23,239 nucleotides of DNA from NCBI GenBank assembly GCA_026419775.2, contig JAOPGA020000165.1:1-23239 (forward strand), read 5' to 3'. Under the pieces are notes generated by a model. It was not told the DNA's origin and ran no database searches. It was given only the letters and a program-made list of their open reading frames with translations. Made by a program: the position numbers and the translations under genes. Positions 9,637 through 17,862 of the stretch are shown here, in pieces. This DNA comes from Acrasis kona (lineage: Eukaryota > Heterolobosea > Eutetramitea > Acrasida > Acrasidae). Every line of letters begins with the position of its first letter. The first letter of the stretch is position 1.

Positions 9637-11198
9637 GGTTACAATTACTAAAAGGTTAATTATACCAAAAACAGCAGTATTATTTACTTTATTTTCTACA
9701 CAACCTGAAAAAAATAGAATTCGGACTCTTCTCTCCATATAAAGCACTTTCTCCCTCGTGTCTCCGCCCCTCGTGAAAAAGTTCTTTCTACTCGTGAACT
9801 TGTGCGAAAATATCTATTTTTATTATAACAAAGTTACCAAACCAATGTCAACAAACTTGATGAGGGATGTATTAAAGAACTTGATTATCTCTGCCAGAAT
9901 CCTTTTCACTTGCCCAACAACACATTCTTTATGTTTGTATGTTTCAATCTCTATAATTACTGCAATTTATGGACCAATATTTCTTATTGGCGAAAGAAAT
10001 AGTTTCTCAACAATTATAGTACACTATACCTTGGAAAATTTTTAAAGCTGGCTCATTAACAAAATTACTTACTATGTCCATTCCTACTTTTACGCTTTCA
10101 TTTTGCTATTTACTATAGTTCATTTTTCTTTTCGTTCTTATTTATGTACTAAATCAACATTACCCTCTCTTCCCAAACAAGGGAAACACACTCGTTCCTA
10201 TTACTGCTTTCCGCGTCGGTGACCATACGTCCCATAACGTTAAACATAGCTTTAATGTTAAATGTTAATAGTTGCTCCAAACATACCATTGAGTCTATTG
10301 GTAGTTCACTAAATTTTACAGGGAAGGAAATCCATTCATTCCAACTAGATAATTAAAAAACCACATTGAAGGGTAAACAAACCATTTTGTTTGTGGATCC
10401 AGAGCAACATATTTTGTTCGTGATGTTAGAGTTATGTTTACTCCGTTAGAATGACATAGCATACAATCTACATAGATATTATTAAAAGTACTAAAGTTGT
10501 GAGTAGCCAGTCGTTCTTGAACAATCTTACCATCTTGTCAGCAAATCTATATCACTCTCACTATCCTTTTCAAAGTGACGAGACAAATCACCAACAAGTG
10601 AGGCTCTATTTTTGTTTGATATGGGATTGGACGTCACAAAGGAAATTTTTGCTATGTTCCAAGGTATTTTTCAAGGTTTAAAAAACTACTTTCATACTTT
10701 ATTAAAATTACTATTTTTTGTACCTTGAAAACAGGACATTTTACTGTTTTCATACTACTTTTGAACATTTATACAACTTTTTTTTTTATAAATCGCATTC
10801 TGCGAAAAGCTTTATTAGAATAAATTTACATATTTATAAATGACTCTATATACCCAAAGGCCCGCCTAGCTTGGCGGATTTGATGGCGTGCATGAAAGTA
10901 ATATTTAAAACAAGAATTATTGTCATGTAACGAATGAAAATGTAATGAAAAGGTAATGTTTAATTAATAGGACCTAACCCAACGGGTTATTAGGGGCTTG
11001 CGCCTGTAGGCGCTTAATGAACTGTAGGGAAACCAACGGTTTGTACAGGACTTTGACTACCGATTGTATAACATGTAAACAATACTAATAGAATGTTTGT
11101 TATGTTTCTGTACATTATAATTACATTTTGAATACTTTTTATATTATTCAATGAATAGGTAATAATAAGAGAGTATATCAACCCATGTATTATATACT
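9637..11198. other. 1.5-kb non-coding region
   Basis: Immediately upstream of the recombinase this must hold its promoter. The rest is AT-rich with no supported gene; the frame at 9758-10045 is compositionally random. A loose inverted pair is visible at about 10666-10685/10715-10733 (ttttcaaggt type, about 16 of 19 matching). A cluster of GC-rich hairpins at 10862-11048 is listed separately. Confidence 0.5.
10862..11048. repeat. Cluster of four short GC-rich hairpins, two with AAC loops
   Basis: The stems are ccgcc/ggcgg (10862-10877), taaccc-aac-gggtta (10975-10989), gcgcct-gt-aggcgc (11000-11013) and aaacc-aac-ggttt (11030-11042). The last is nested in an outer ctgta/tacag pair (11022-11026/11044-11048). 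The second and fourth share the core (a)aacc(c)-AAC-(g)ggtt. They stand out from AT-rich surroundings and could be a structured RNA or a mobile palindrome cluster. Confidence 0.6.
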
Positions 11199-11707
11199 AT
11201 GTATATAACTGCTAAACACTCAAGCAAAATTAGTCTTTGTGCTTGTGATGACCTACCTGTACTTCACACACCACAATATACGCTTGTTGTGGTCAACTAC
11301 TTACAACTATTTCCCGAGAAGGTGGTTGCTCGTGTTCACAATTTGCCTTGTAAACACATCGAGCTGTCCAAATGGAACAGGAAGTTTCCATGAGTATTGT
11401 AGATATTTTTTGGAGTACAGAAAGAGGCTTGAGAACTCTGAAGTGCTTGTTGATCTATGTCTTGGTTTGTTTACTCCTTGCTGTGTACCATCAAGCACAC
11501 AGTAAGGCCTTATTATACTTTTAAACAGTTGATAGTGACAGCCCAGTAAAAAATTCCCAGAGCAAAAGTCCAGAAGTTAACTTCAGACATGAACAACAAA
11601 ACGTGTGAACACAGAACAATGGATTCTATTGGTATATTGTGTATTGTATATTTCTGTACATAATTACTCTTTTTGTATAGGGTAAAAATATGTTACCATT
11701 ATAGATA
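11199..11707 (+). other. Possible decayed coding traces, not assignable
   Basis: Short plus-strand frames (for example SFHEYCRYFLEYRKRLENSE at about 11380-11450, and VDSDSPVKNSQSKSPEVNF at about 11529-11590) have protein-like composition but no start, domain or consistent splice pattern. They may be the upstream part of the decayed stretch that follows. Confidence 0.25.
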
Positions 11708-12486
11708 GATAACAATGATGAAGATATTGAAAATTTATCCATCAACTTGCAAAATACTTGGCGCCAACTATCTTCTGATGATATTTTAAAAGATTCAAGT
11801 CAGCGTGCACGTAGATTAATGAGTATGCATATTGATAATGCAGTGCCTACTCTTGATACATTTGATAAAAATACTCTTTTAAAAAGTAAATTTTTCATTA
11901 AAAAGAGTACATCAATATTTTGTTAATCAACATTTACAAGGTGAAGATTATGAACCTGCTACAAAAATGGAGTTTCAACAAACTAACATTCAAGGGTGTT
12001 CAAGTGGGGCTTATAATTACAGTGAAGGTGAATCTGGTAAAACTCACCCAATGTACGTTTGATATAATATTGTAGATGTACCACGTGAGCGCCTGTCTGA
12101 TTATCAAATTTATGTGTTAGATGACAGAAACAAATATATTTGTTGGCTAAAGTATACTAGTAGCCACAAAAATAAACTTTATAACAAAACATCTATTGGC
12201 GCCAGAAGAGTATATGATTGGTATTGTGTAACTGAAGCAAAGGTCAATCCTAACATTAGAAATGTTGCTTTGCCACAAACCCTTGAATTTGCTCAAGCAA
12301 TAAGAAGTTATCTGCCAGCTTTAAATTAGCGTCCATTGCATCAATATACTGTTGAAAAAGGTTTACCTGCCTGGATTATTGATTTAAAGACTTTTATTGA
12401 GTTATATTTTAATGACATGTTGTCGCTGTACTCTTTTGGGACAATATTTAAATATTGTATTTACACAGTTTTGTTGAAGGTGATAT
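11708..12486 (+). pseudogene. Heavily decayed coding region, family unknown
   Basis: From 11708 one frame reads DNNDEDIENLSINLQNTWRQ... and shifts near 11890-11925 into a second frame with FVNQHLQGEDYEPATKMEFQ. After an in-frame TGA (about 12059) this continues YNIVDVPRERLSDYQIYVLDDRNKYICWLKYT...NKTSIGARRVYDWYCVTEA, passes TAG (about 12327) and continues RPLHQYTVEKGLPAWIIDLKTF before breaking down. The amino-acid composition and co-linearity are those of a real protein with accumulated lesions. Traces continue to about 12890 (ALLGALDRIAEYNKEYKESC, then FYRTPEVNHFITRPMYG). I do not recognise the family. Its position among transposons suggests mobile-element origin. Confidence 0.45.
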
Positions 12487-13087
12487 AAATTTAAAATAAG
12501 ATGAAACAGTTGATACAGATAATCAATTTCAATTGGGCACAATTTTTCAATGTAACATTGATTAATAATTTCATGGAATTTCAAACAACAGTTTTACATT
12601 GTAATTGGGAAGTTAACTCTGCAACATTATGTCGTGTTGTTGATGTATTATGATTTACAATTTGTAGAGTAATTCTTGATACTCAAAATAATATCTAAGT
12701 TTATTCTGCTGAAGATTGACTTATTTTTATTCCGGCGTTATTAGGAGCTCTTGATAGAATTGCTGAATACAACAAGGAATACAAAGAATCATGCAAGGTC
12801 TTTTTAGGACACTCTAAAGATTCAAGCTTTTATCGTACGCCAGAGGTTAATCATTTTATTACTAGACCTATGTACGGATGATTAAATTAATATTGATGTC
12901 CACTGTCTGTCCAATTGATACTTGATCGGTTACAATGGGTATTAGGGTTTGTTGATTAGACCGAGTTTTTGCGCAATTCCAAAGACGATGTGCAATCATT
13001 GAGGAAAATCAAAAACACGAGTGGAATATACAATCATGAACAGTTTTTCAATAAAACAAGTTCTTTTATTGTCGAAGCATGGGTTGC
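12487..13087. other. Decay tail and gap before the Harbinger-like gene
   Basis: 12540-12890 holds scattered protein-like fragments belonging to the decayed ORF upstream. 12890-13087 is AT-rich with nothing recognised; it includes the 3' flank of the minus-strand transposase. No clear terminal inverted repeat of a Harbinger element was found. Confidence 0.35.
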
Positions 13088-13923
13088 TCAATGACGACGT
13101 CGCTGTGTATTTCTATCATCATCATCTGAGTCAGATTCCGACTGTGTTTCGTCACCATGAAGCTCTTGGCGTTGTCTTTTTCTTCTGTCATATGATTTTG
13201 ACTTGGAGAGCTTCTTTTTCGCATGGTACTCTTTCGCCTCTTTGATCCAACTTGCAACAATACTCCTGTAATGTATGCCCTCCTCATCTCTCAAAGGGTT
13301 TCTAATCAAATGAAAATTAGTAAGGCTAGCACAGACGGAAAAGATTGTGTCATAATGTTCATGATCATACTTGTATGTATATTTCATCATTCCCCATAAC
13401 ATTAGCATGCGACCGTAATAATTCTCAATAATTACACGAGTTGCAGACAGTCTCTTGTTCAAATCCCTTTCTTGATTTGACTCCATCATGTTTTCTTTTT
13501 TAATAGAAATGCATCGACAGAAATCATGTCCACCAACGTAGGCTTTGTCTCCAAGGATTGACCATTGGTTAGGATACTCATCTGAAAGTGGCTCTTCATC
13601 TTCAAGCTCTCTCTCTTCATCTGTTTTTCTAAGAAGCTTTCGGACACTACCAATGTTCTCTTTAAAAATAACAAAGTCATGAGTACTTCCAGGGTAATGT
13701 TTTGTTGATGTGGCAAGAGCACCATTTAAATAGTGGGCAGTCTGGGTTTTCAGGCCATATGTCCAGTGTTTGCCTGAGAAGTAGTGCTTGACGTCACTAT
13801 GTCTACCTGTTGGGCGATTACCTGGATGGAAGTGAACATCTACAACAAGCAGTATGCTTTGTAAATCCTTACACATTACTCCCTTTTCCTGCAATTGTGT
13901 CCAAGTATATTCGGAATTGGAGG
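13088..13923 (-). pseudogene. PIF/Harbinger-type (DDE_Tnp_4-like) transposase, N-terminus missing
   Basis: The open frame has no ATG start: it enters near 13923 (SNSEYTWTQLQEKGVMCKDL) and runs to the stop at 13088. A DDE catalytic triad is visible: Asp in LLVVDVHFHPG (about 13840), Asp in SILGDKAYVGG (about 13545) and Glu in TRVIIENYYGRM (about 13425). The spacing and the HYPGSTHDFVIFK segment fit the PIF/Harbinger (DDE_Tnp_4) family. The C-terminus is basic then acidic (KRQRQELHGDETQSESDSDDDD). About 270 residues remain of an expected 350-450; the N-terminal DNA-binding part is absent exactly where the TIR element begins at 13924. The catalytic domain itself is uninterrupted, suggesting fairly recent truncation. 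A 3' splice-like TTGCAG lies at about 13890, so an upstream exon may once have existed. Confidence 0.75.
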
Positions 13924-14090
13924 TTTCTCACCTAGCAATTAAATTCTTCACCCGGCAATTAAAATCCTCACCCGGCAATTAAAATTCTCACCTGACAATT
14001 AAATTCTCACCAGGACATTGAAATGTCACCTTGATTACAATATAGAAGATGTTAGAGGGAGTGAGAGACGTTTAACGGTTTGTTTCACAT
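13924..14090. repeat. Left terminal inverted repeat (five 20-bp units plus inner arm)
   Basis: Units lie at 13924-13943, 13944-13964, 13965-13984, 13985-14003 and 14004-14023. The inner arm continues with caccttgattacaata and ends with ggtttgtttcaca at about 14077-14089. Confidence 0.85.
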
Positions 14091-14229
14091 GACTGGCACA
14101 TTGCAGGTATAAATACAATAATAAATCACGACGTGATGCAACAGTAGAAGAGTGAGCACTGCAAAGAAGATATTATTATTTTACTTTAATAACACATGCT
14201 TAACGAATATGAGTTTTAGTGTAGAANCC

Positions 14230-15129
14230 TATCCAAAAATTCATCAAACGGCTCATTCTCTATCATCTCAAGCGGCTCATTTTCTATTACATCAAGTTCT
14301 TGTCGATTTCTTTTGTTTGTGGTTTTCGTCCGCATAATGTGCTTCGTCGTTAAAATCATACCAATCGTAACCACCCATCTCTAGAAGTTCTTCTTGGTTT
14401 TTGTCTTGAGACTCAGGCTCATACTTAGCTTGGGCAAGACTCAACAGCTGCAAGAGAGACTGTTTGTACGTTTTAGTACCACATTTTTTTGCCAACCCTT
14501 TGTTGTATCAAAGCGGAAGACAGAAACATCGTCTCCTGCTCCTGATAAGCGCAAACCAGTTGAAGCGGATATGTTTTTACCCTTCTTTTTTGGATCCTCC
14601 ATCTTTATAAGAGCTGCATCCAGACTCTCAAAATGTTTGACAACGGCGGCTCTCTTTGTTTCCATCCTCAAATTTAATAACTAACAAAGGGTTGATTACG
14701 TCAGTTACTACAACCTTTTGACTGTCATCAGGTAAACAAAACGGAATGAGTAAATGTTTGACACAACACAAATGTACTGCAACTATGGACTCCTCATCTG
14801 CTCTATCGCGTACCTTTCTCTTTCAACCTTCTTCTTGTGTACGCGTGCATTAGTCAGAATCAACTCATTGCTGGGGTCAACAGGTTGAAATTGTTTCTCC
14901 AAATCTGCAATCCTGCATTAATGTGATTAATTTGAGGACGTTGACCAAGATAAAGCGGCTATCTTGTATGGGTGAGACAGAGGTGAAACACCCTCACACA
15001 ACACGTTGGTGGTGCGATAGGCGTAAGTTTAGCACCAATTGACAAAAGGCCAGGTTCCATGATAATTGTTGTGTGAAACAAACCATTAAAAACGTCTCCC
15101 ACTCCCTCCAACATCTTTTCTTGTCGCAT
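14230..15129 (-). pseudogene. Multi-exon coding region inside the TIR element, function unknown
   Basis: Minus-strand protein-like pieces follow in order. One starts at ATG 15129 (MRQEKMLEGVGDVFNGLF...GAKLTPIAPPT). Next, at about 14800-14912, is ADLEKQFQPVDPSNELIL...HKKKVERERYAIEQM. At about 14670-14790 comes PFCLPDDSQKVVVTDVINPL...IKFEDG. From about 14665 it reads METKRAAVVKHFESLDAALI...FDTTKGWQKNV. The last piece is joined by a good 32-nt intron (donor GTACTA, acceptor TCTCTCTTGCAG, about 14450-14485) to LLSLAQAKYEPESQDKNQEELLEMGGYDWYDF. A final trace (DVIENEPLEMIENEPFDEF) reaches about 14230. Some joins lack convincing splice sites, so the gene may be partly decayed. Charged, helix-rich, no known domain. 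It may be a captured host gene or the element's own factor. Confidence 0.4.
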
Positions 15130-15230
15130 TCTATTGTAATCAAGGTGACATTTCAATGTCCTGGTGAGAATTTAATTGTCAGGTGAGAATTTTAATTGCC
15201 GGGTGAGGATTTTAATTGTCAGGTGAGAAA
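15071..15230. repeat. Right terminal inverted repeat (four 20-bp units plus inner arm)
   Basis: Units lie at 15151-15170, 15171-15189, 15190-15209 and 15210-15230, and the inner arm extends to about 15071. It carries about 13 extra bases in the inner arm relative to the left copy and lacks one of the five outer units. Confidence 0.85.
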
Positions 15231-16033
15231 TAACCTATTCGCAAATAATTTATCCTGATTTGTAAGCAAATATATTGTAAGAAAACTCACTTGGTAGAGG
15301 GCGGTAACTTCCCAACCACGGAATGCTCTTGTGGCTGCTGCTACATCCGTATACGTAGTAACAAAATCACTAGTTGCAGTGTGAGTCATATTCAACTGTT
15401 GAAAGTCTTGACTGTAGTTTGAACCGGTGTCGACCAGTCTCTCTAAACGTCCATTGACATAAAGGCTCATAAATCTTGAGTCTATAGTGTACGCAACATG
15501 AAACCTTATGGCTTGAGTTTAGTTTGAAAGTAAGGATTCATACCATTGATTCCTGCGACCAGGGGCATAATTTGTACCAATCTCTACAGGATTTGTAACT
15601 CGCGGCTGCAATGAGAACGACTCTAAATCATAAAAGTCATATTTAATGTGTGCCCTCTCGTTTTGTGTTTTGATTAGATTATTTTTCCCGGTTGCACCAC
15701 CTCTAATATTAATCCACATAGCGAACGTGAATGCAGTGGACACTTTTGATGGATTAGGTATGATGATATTAGCACCTTGTATTCGTTCAAGACCAGTCCT
15801 GCCGTCTAAAGTATTGAAAGTAGCAGATGGCTGAACATTCATGTCATACTTGTACGGACCATAATCCATTGTCGAATTGAAAAGCTTCCAGTACCCGACA
15901 ACATCTATATTGTTCTTCAAAGGTTCTAATGACTTGCCTTTTGAATTGTTAATGACTTCAGGACAAAAAACTAACCGGTGTTGATTAAGAACAACATAAT
16001 CCCAACAAGAATACATCTAACGCTGTGCATCAT
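15219..16033 (-). CDS. Secreted LamG/concanavalin-fold protein, 3' end cut by the TIR element
   Basis: ATG at 16033 (or 16030) gives a signal peptide (MMHSVRCILVGIMLFLINTG). Intron 1 is 15938-15975 (GTTAGT...TTCAAAAG, 38 nt) and intron 2 is 15505-15543 (GTATGA...CCATAAG, 39 nt). Splicing intron 2 removes an apparent in-frame TAA and restores NQW-FHVAYTIDSRFMSLYVNG, the core of a LamG-like jelly-roll domain (W-x-HVA...LYVNG). Exon 3 ends AFRGWEVTALYQ at 15291. A 36-nt intron (15255-15290, GTGAGT...AAATCAG) may follow, then DKLFANRLFLT, whose last codons and TGA (15219-15221) lie inside the terminal repeat. Such proteins bind carbohydrate or protein outside the cell. The domain is nearly complete, but anything downstream of it has been replaced by the element. 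Confidence 0.7.
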
Positions 16034-16427
16034 TGTTTGTGAAGTGCTTGCGTGTAAAAAGTGAAATCAAAAGTGGTAAAAGACGACAGACCGAATTCGT
16101 TGACGTGACTGCTGTCACAACATAAACAGTGTTATTTCCCCTAAATTTCGGAAATCTCACCTAATTAAGATAATTCAGTAATGATTCTTTGGTATATAGT
16201 TCCTACAACAAATATTGTGAAATACTGTATTTCTCCGTCTAGTGTTAATAACATGAGCAGTAAACTATTCGTCATTTTCAAAGATCTTCTTTTTTTTTAA
16301 TACAGCCATTTCTTGATGACTCTAGTATTCTTAAATATTATCAACAATTCTTTTTTGTGAATTCGATTAAGGTTGTTTACCATTGTAAGTGATAAAAAAT
16401 ATTACCGTTACTGAATCAAAGAACCAC
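16034..16427. promoter_or_regulatory. Shared upstream region of two divergent genes
   Basis: This lies between the LamG gene (minus) and the securin-like gene (plus) and must contain both promoters. A poly-T tract lies at about 16289-16299. A likely 5'-UTR intron of the plus-strand gene is 16385-16421 (GTAAGTG...ATCAAAG, 37 nt), ending 6 bp before its ATG. One isolated sequence similar to the TIR unit (atctcacctaattaag, about 16155-16170) is present, but weak. Confidence 0.45.
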
Positions 16428-17054
16428 ATGAACGAGAACATTTTTCAGGCAGATCCAAATAGTCATTTTATTCATCGCTCTGCACAAAAACCAGGAGAAA
16501 TTTTAAGAAATGTACCAACAAAAACACCAATACAAAGTACCCCCCAAAGAAAAGTCCTTACCGATATAACAAACCAATCATCCACCACAAGAATACTTCA
16601 ATCCAAAAGCTCTGACAAGAAACTTCTTGGCAAGCGAAGCTCTTCAACATTTGAAATATACGCGGATGATGATGATAAAGAAAAACCTCGCCAAAAACGT
16701 AAAACGATATCGACGGAGAACCGTCACCCAGATTCGTTCTATGAAGAAGAGATTGAGCATATGCCCACATTCAAACCAATTACGCTTCCACCTGTTTCAC
16801 TAGAGCACTGGGACGATAACAATGGAATGATTGACGTGGTTGTATGCGTGGAAAAGAATTTACACAAGATTAAACCCATGCCTACAAGCATGACGTGTGT
16901 GGCCAAAAGAACATTTACCAAACAAAAATCAAAATCAGCACTAAAACCAATGCACACTTTGGAAGTAGAAGACATTGTTTTGGAAAGCGTAGAGCTGCAG
17001 CCAGCAATAGTGACACCCATCTCATTACCATCTTTTGACTGGGACAACATGTAA
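16428..17054 (+). CDS. Candidate securin-like APC/C substrate
   Basis: ATG at 16428 begins a 208-residue, largely disordered, charged protein. Residues 41-49 are RKVLTDITN, an exact RxxLxxxxN destruction box of the cyclin/securin type. A basic nuclear-localisation-like PRQKRK follows at 87-92. Residues 105-117 (YEEEIEHMPTFKP) resemble the securin segment that blocks separase as a pseudosubstrate: acidic residues, EIE, then hydrophobic residues and prolines. The C-terminus is hydrophobic/acidic (PSFDWDNM). Securins are short, poorly conserved and recognised by this layout. They hold separase inactive until APC/C destroys them at anaphase. No KEN box was seen. The alternative is another D-box protein (for example sororin-like). 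The frame extends upstream of the ATG only through a probable 5'-UTR intron. It converges with the next gene, 34 bp between stops. Confidence 0.5.
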   Translation: MNENIFQADPNSHFIHRSAQKPGEILRNVPTKTPIQSTPQRKVLTDITNQSSTTRILQSKSSDKKLLGKRSSSTFEIYADDDDKEKPRQKRKTISTENRHPDSFYEEEIEHMPTFKPITLPPVSLEHWDDNNGMIDVVVCVEKNLHKIKPMPTSMTCVAKRTFTKQKSKSALKPMHTLEVEDIVLESVELQPAIVTPISLPSFDWDNM

Positions 17055-17088
17055 ATTAAAAATCGTTGATAAATGTACAATGTATTGT

Positions 17089-17862
17089 TTATTTTAATGT
17101 CCACTTGGATACTTTGAAATCTGTCTTCTTCATGTTCTTCCGGTTCGGTAGGCCTCTATAAACAAGAGTTTTATTTGTAGGTGGACACAGCGCCTCGCTT
17201 GAACTTTCATCGTCACTTATGTTTTCGGTCTGGTCATTGCTGTTATCTATAAAAGTAGTTTGTTGGTTTATGGGAGGTGTCATGCCGTCAACGTTATTCG
17301 CTGGTAGTGAATATTGGTCCTCTTCCCTCCGCTTTCGTTTAAGAAAATTTGTTTTTTGTAATTCAGAGTTGAGTTGTTGATATGAATTAACATCGACTTT
17401 TGGTAGTTCTGTCCTAAAATTATTTTGTTGATTTGTAATGTTTTGATGGACGACATCGTTTTGAGGTTGTGGGGAAGGACCCATTAAATCTTCTACCGTA
17501 ACTTCTTTAAACGCTGGCAAGTAATTTTCCGACTCGCTATACTGTTCTTGATATTTTTGAATGACTTTTTGTTGGTTCTCTATTATCGTTCTCATCTGCT
17601 CTATTATGCTCTTCATTTGATCTATTTGTGTATGTTGTGTTTGTAATTGAACAAGTAGTTTCGATAAAAGGTCTGAGGGTAGCATTCTTCCACCATTATT
17701 ATTTGATGACGTTGTTTGTTGGAGCTGTTGAAGTAACAACTGTTGCCTTAGGGTTTGTATTTGATCGTTTGGATGTATATTCGACGGTTGCTGATTCATT
17801 TGCTCTTGAAGCTGCTGGAGCAGTGTGTCAGAATGGTCAACACCAGAGCCATCCTGTTGCAT
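17089..17862 (-). CDS. Gln-rich coiled-coil nuclear protein, unknown function
   Basis: ATG at 17862, stop at 17089: 257 residues in a single exon. Residues 12-50 are Gln/Leu-rich (QQLQEQMNQQ, LRQQLLLQQLQQ). Residues 60-108 form a clear heptad coiled coil (LLSKLLVQLQTQHTQIDQMKSIIEQMRTIIENQQKVI). Residues 174-180 (LKRKRRE) are a nuclear-localisation-type cluster, followed by an acidic Ser-rich stretch (NISDDESSSEA) and a basic C-terminus (MKKTDFKVSKWTLK). This is the composition of a transcription or chromatin cofactor, but there is no bZIP basic region or other known domain, so no function is assigned. It is divergent from the RRM gene, with about 430 bp shared upstream. Confidence 0.65.
   Translation of the reverse strand: MQQDGSGVDHSDTLLQQLQEQMNQQPSNIHPNDQIQTLRQQLLLQQLQQTTSSNNNGGRMLPSDLLSKLLVQLQTQHTQIDQMKSIIEQMRTIIENQQKVIQKYQEQYSESENYLPAFKEVTVEDLMGPSPQPQNDVVHQNITNQQNNFRTELPKVDVNSYQQLNSELQKTNFLKRKRREEDQYSLPANNVDGMTPPINQQTTFIDNSNDQTENISDDESSSEALCPPTNKTLVYRGLPNRKNMKKTDFKVSKWTLK

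Larger units (their letters stand above)
13924..15230. mobile_element. 1.3-kb element with about 165-bp terminal inverted repeats made of 20-bp units
   Basis: The two ends are reverse complements: 13924-14090 and 15071-15230, with a perfect 78-bp match (13965-14042 against 15132-15209). Each end starts with tandem units of about 20 bp, consensus TTCTCACCYGGCAATTAAAA: five units on the left, four on the right, with the extra unit near the outside. The interior holds a minus-strand, apparently intron-containing coding region without a recognisable transposase. It looks like a non-autonomous DNA transposon that is young (near-identical ends) or kept homogeneous by conversion. No target-site duplication is visible: the left flank reads ...ttggagg and the right flank taacctattc. 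Read outward the units resemble back-to-back splice sites (see findings). Confidence 0.8.

Noticed and set aside
9758-10045. 95-codon open frame next to the recombinase
   Set aside because: Random-looking hydrophobic/Ser/Thr composition and no ATG context or homology; probably chance in AT-rich DNA.
12948-12960. ttagggttt as telomere repeat
   Set aside because: A single copy only, with no tandem array.
15519-15521. In-frame TAA in the LamG gene as a disabling mutation
   Set aside because: It lies within a 39-nt intron (15505-15543); splicing restores the conserved W-FHVAY...LYVNG core.
16150-16175. Lone TIR-unit-like sequence upstream of the securin-like gene
   Set aside because: Only the ctcacct and aattaa parts match; too short in AT-rich DNA to claim a solo unit.
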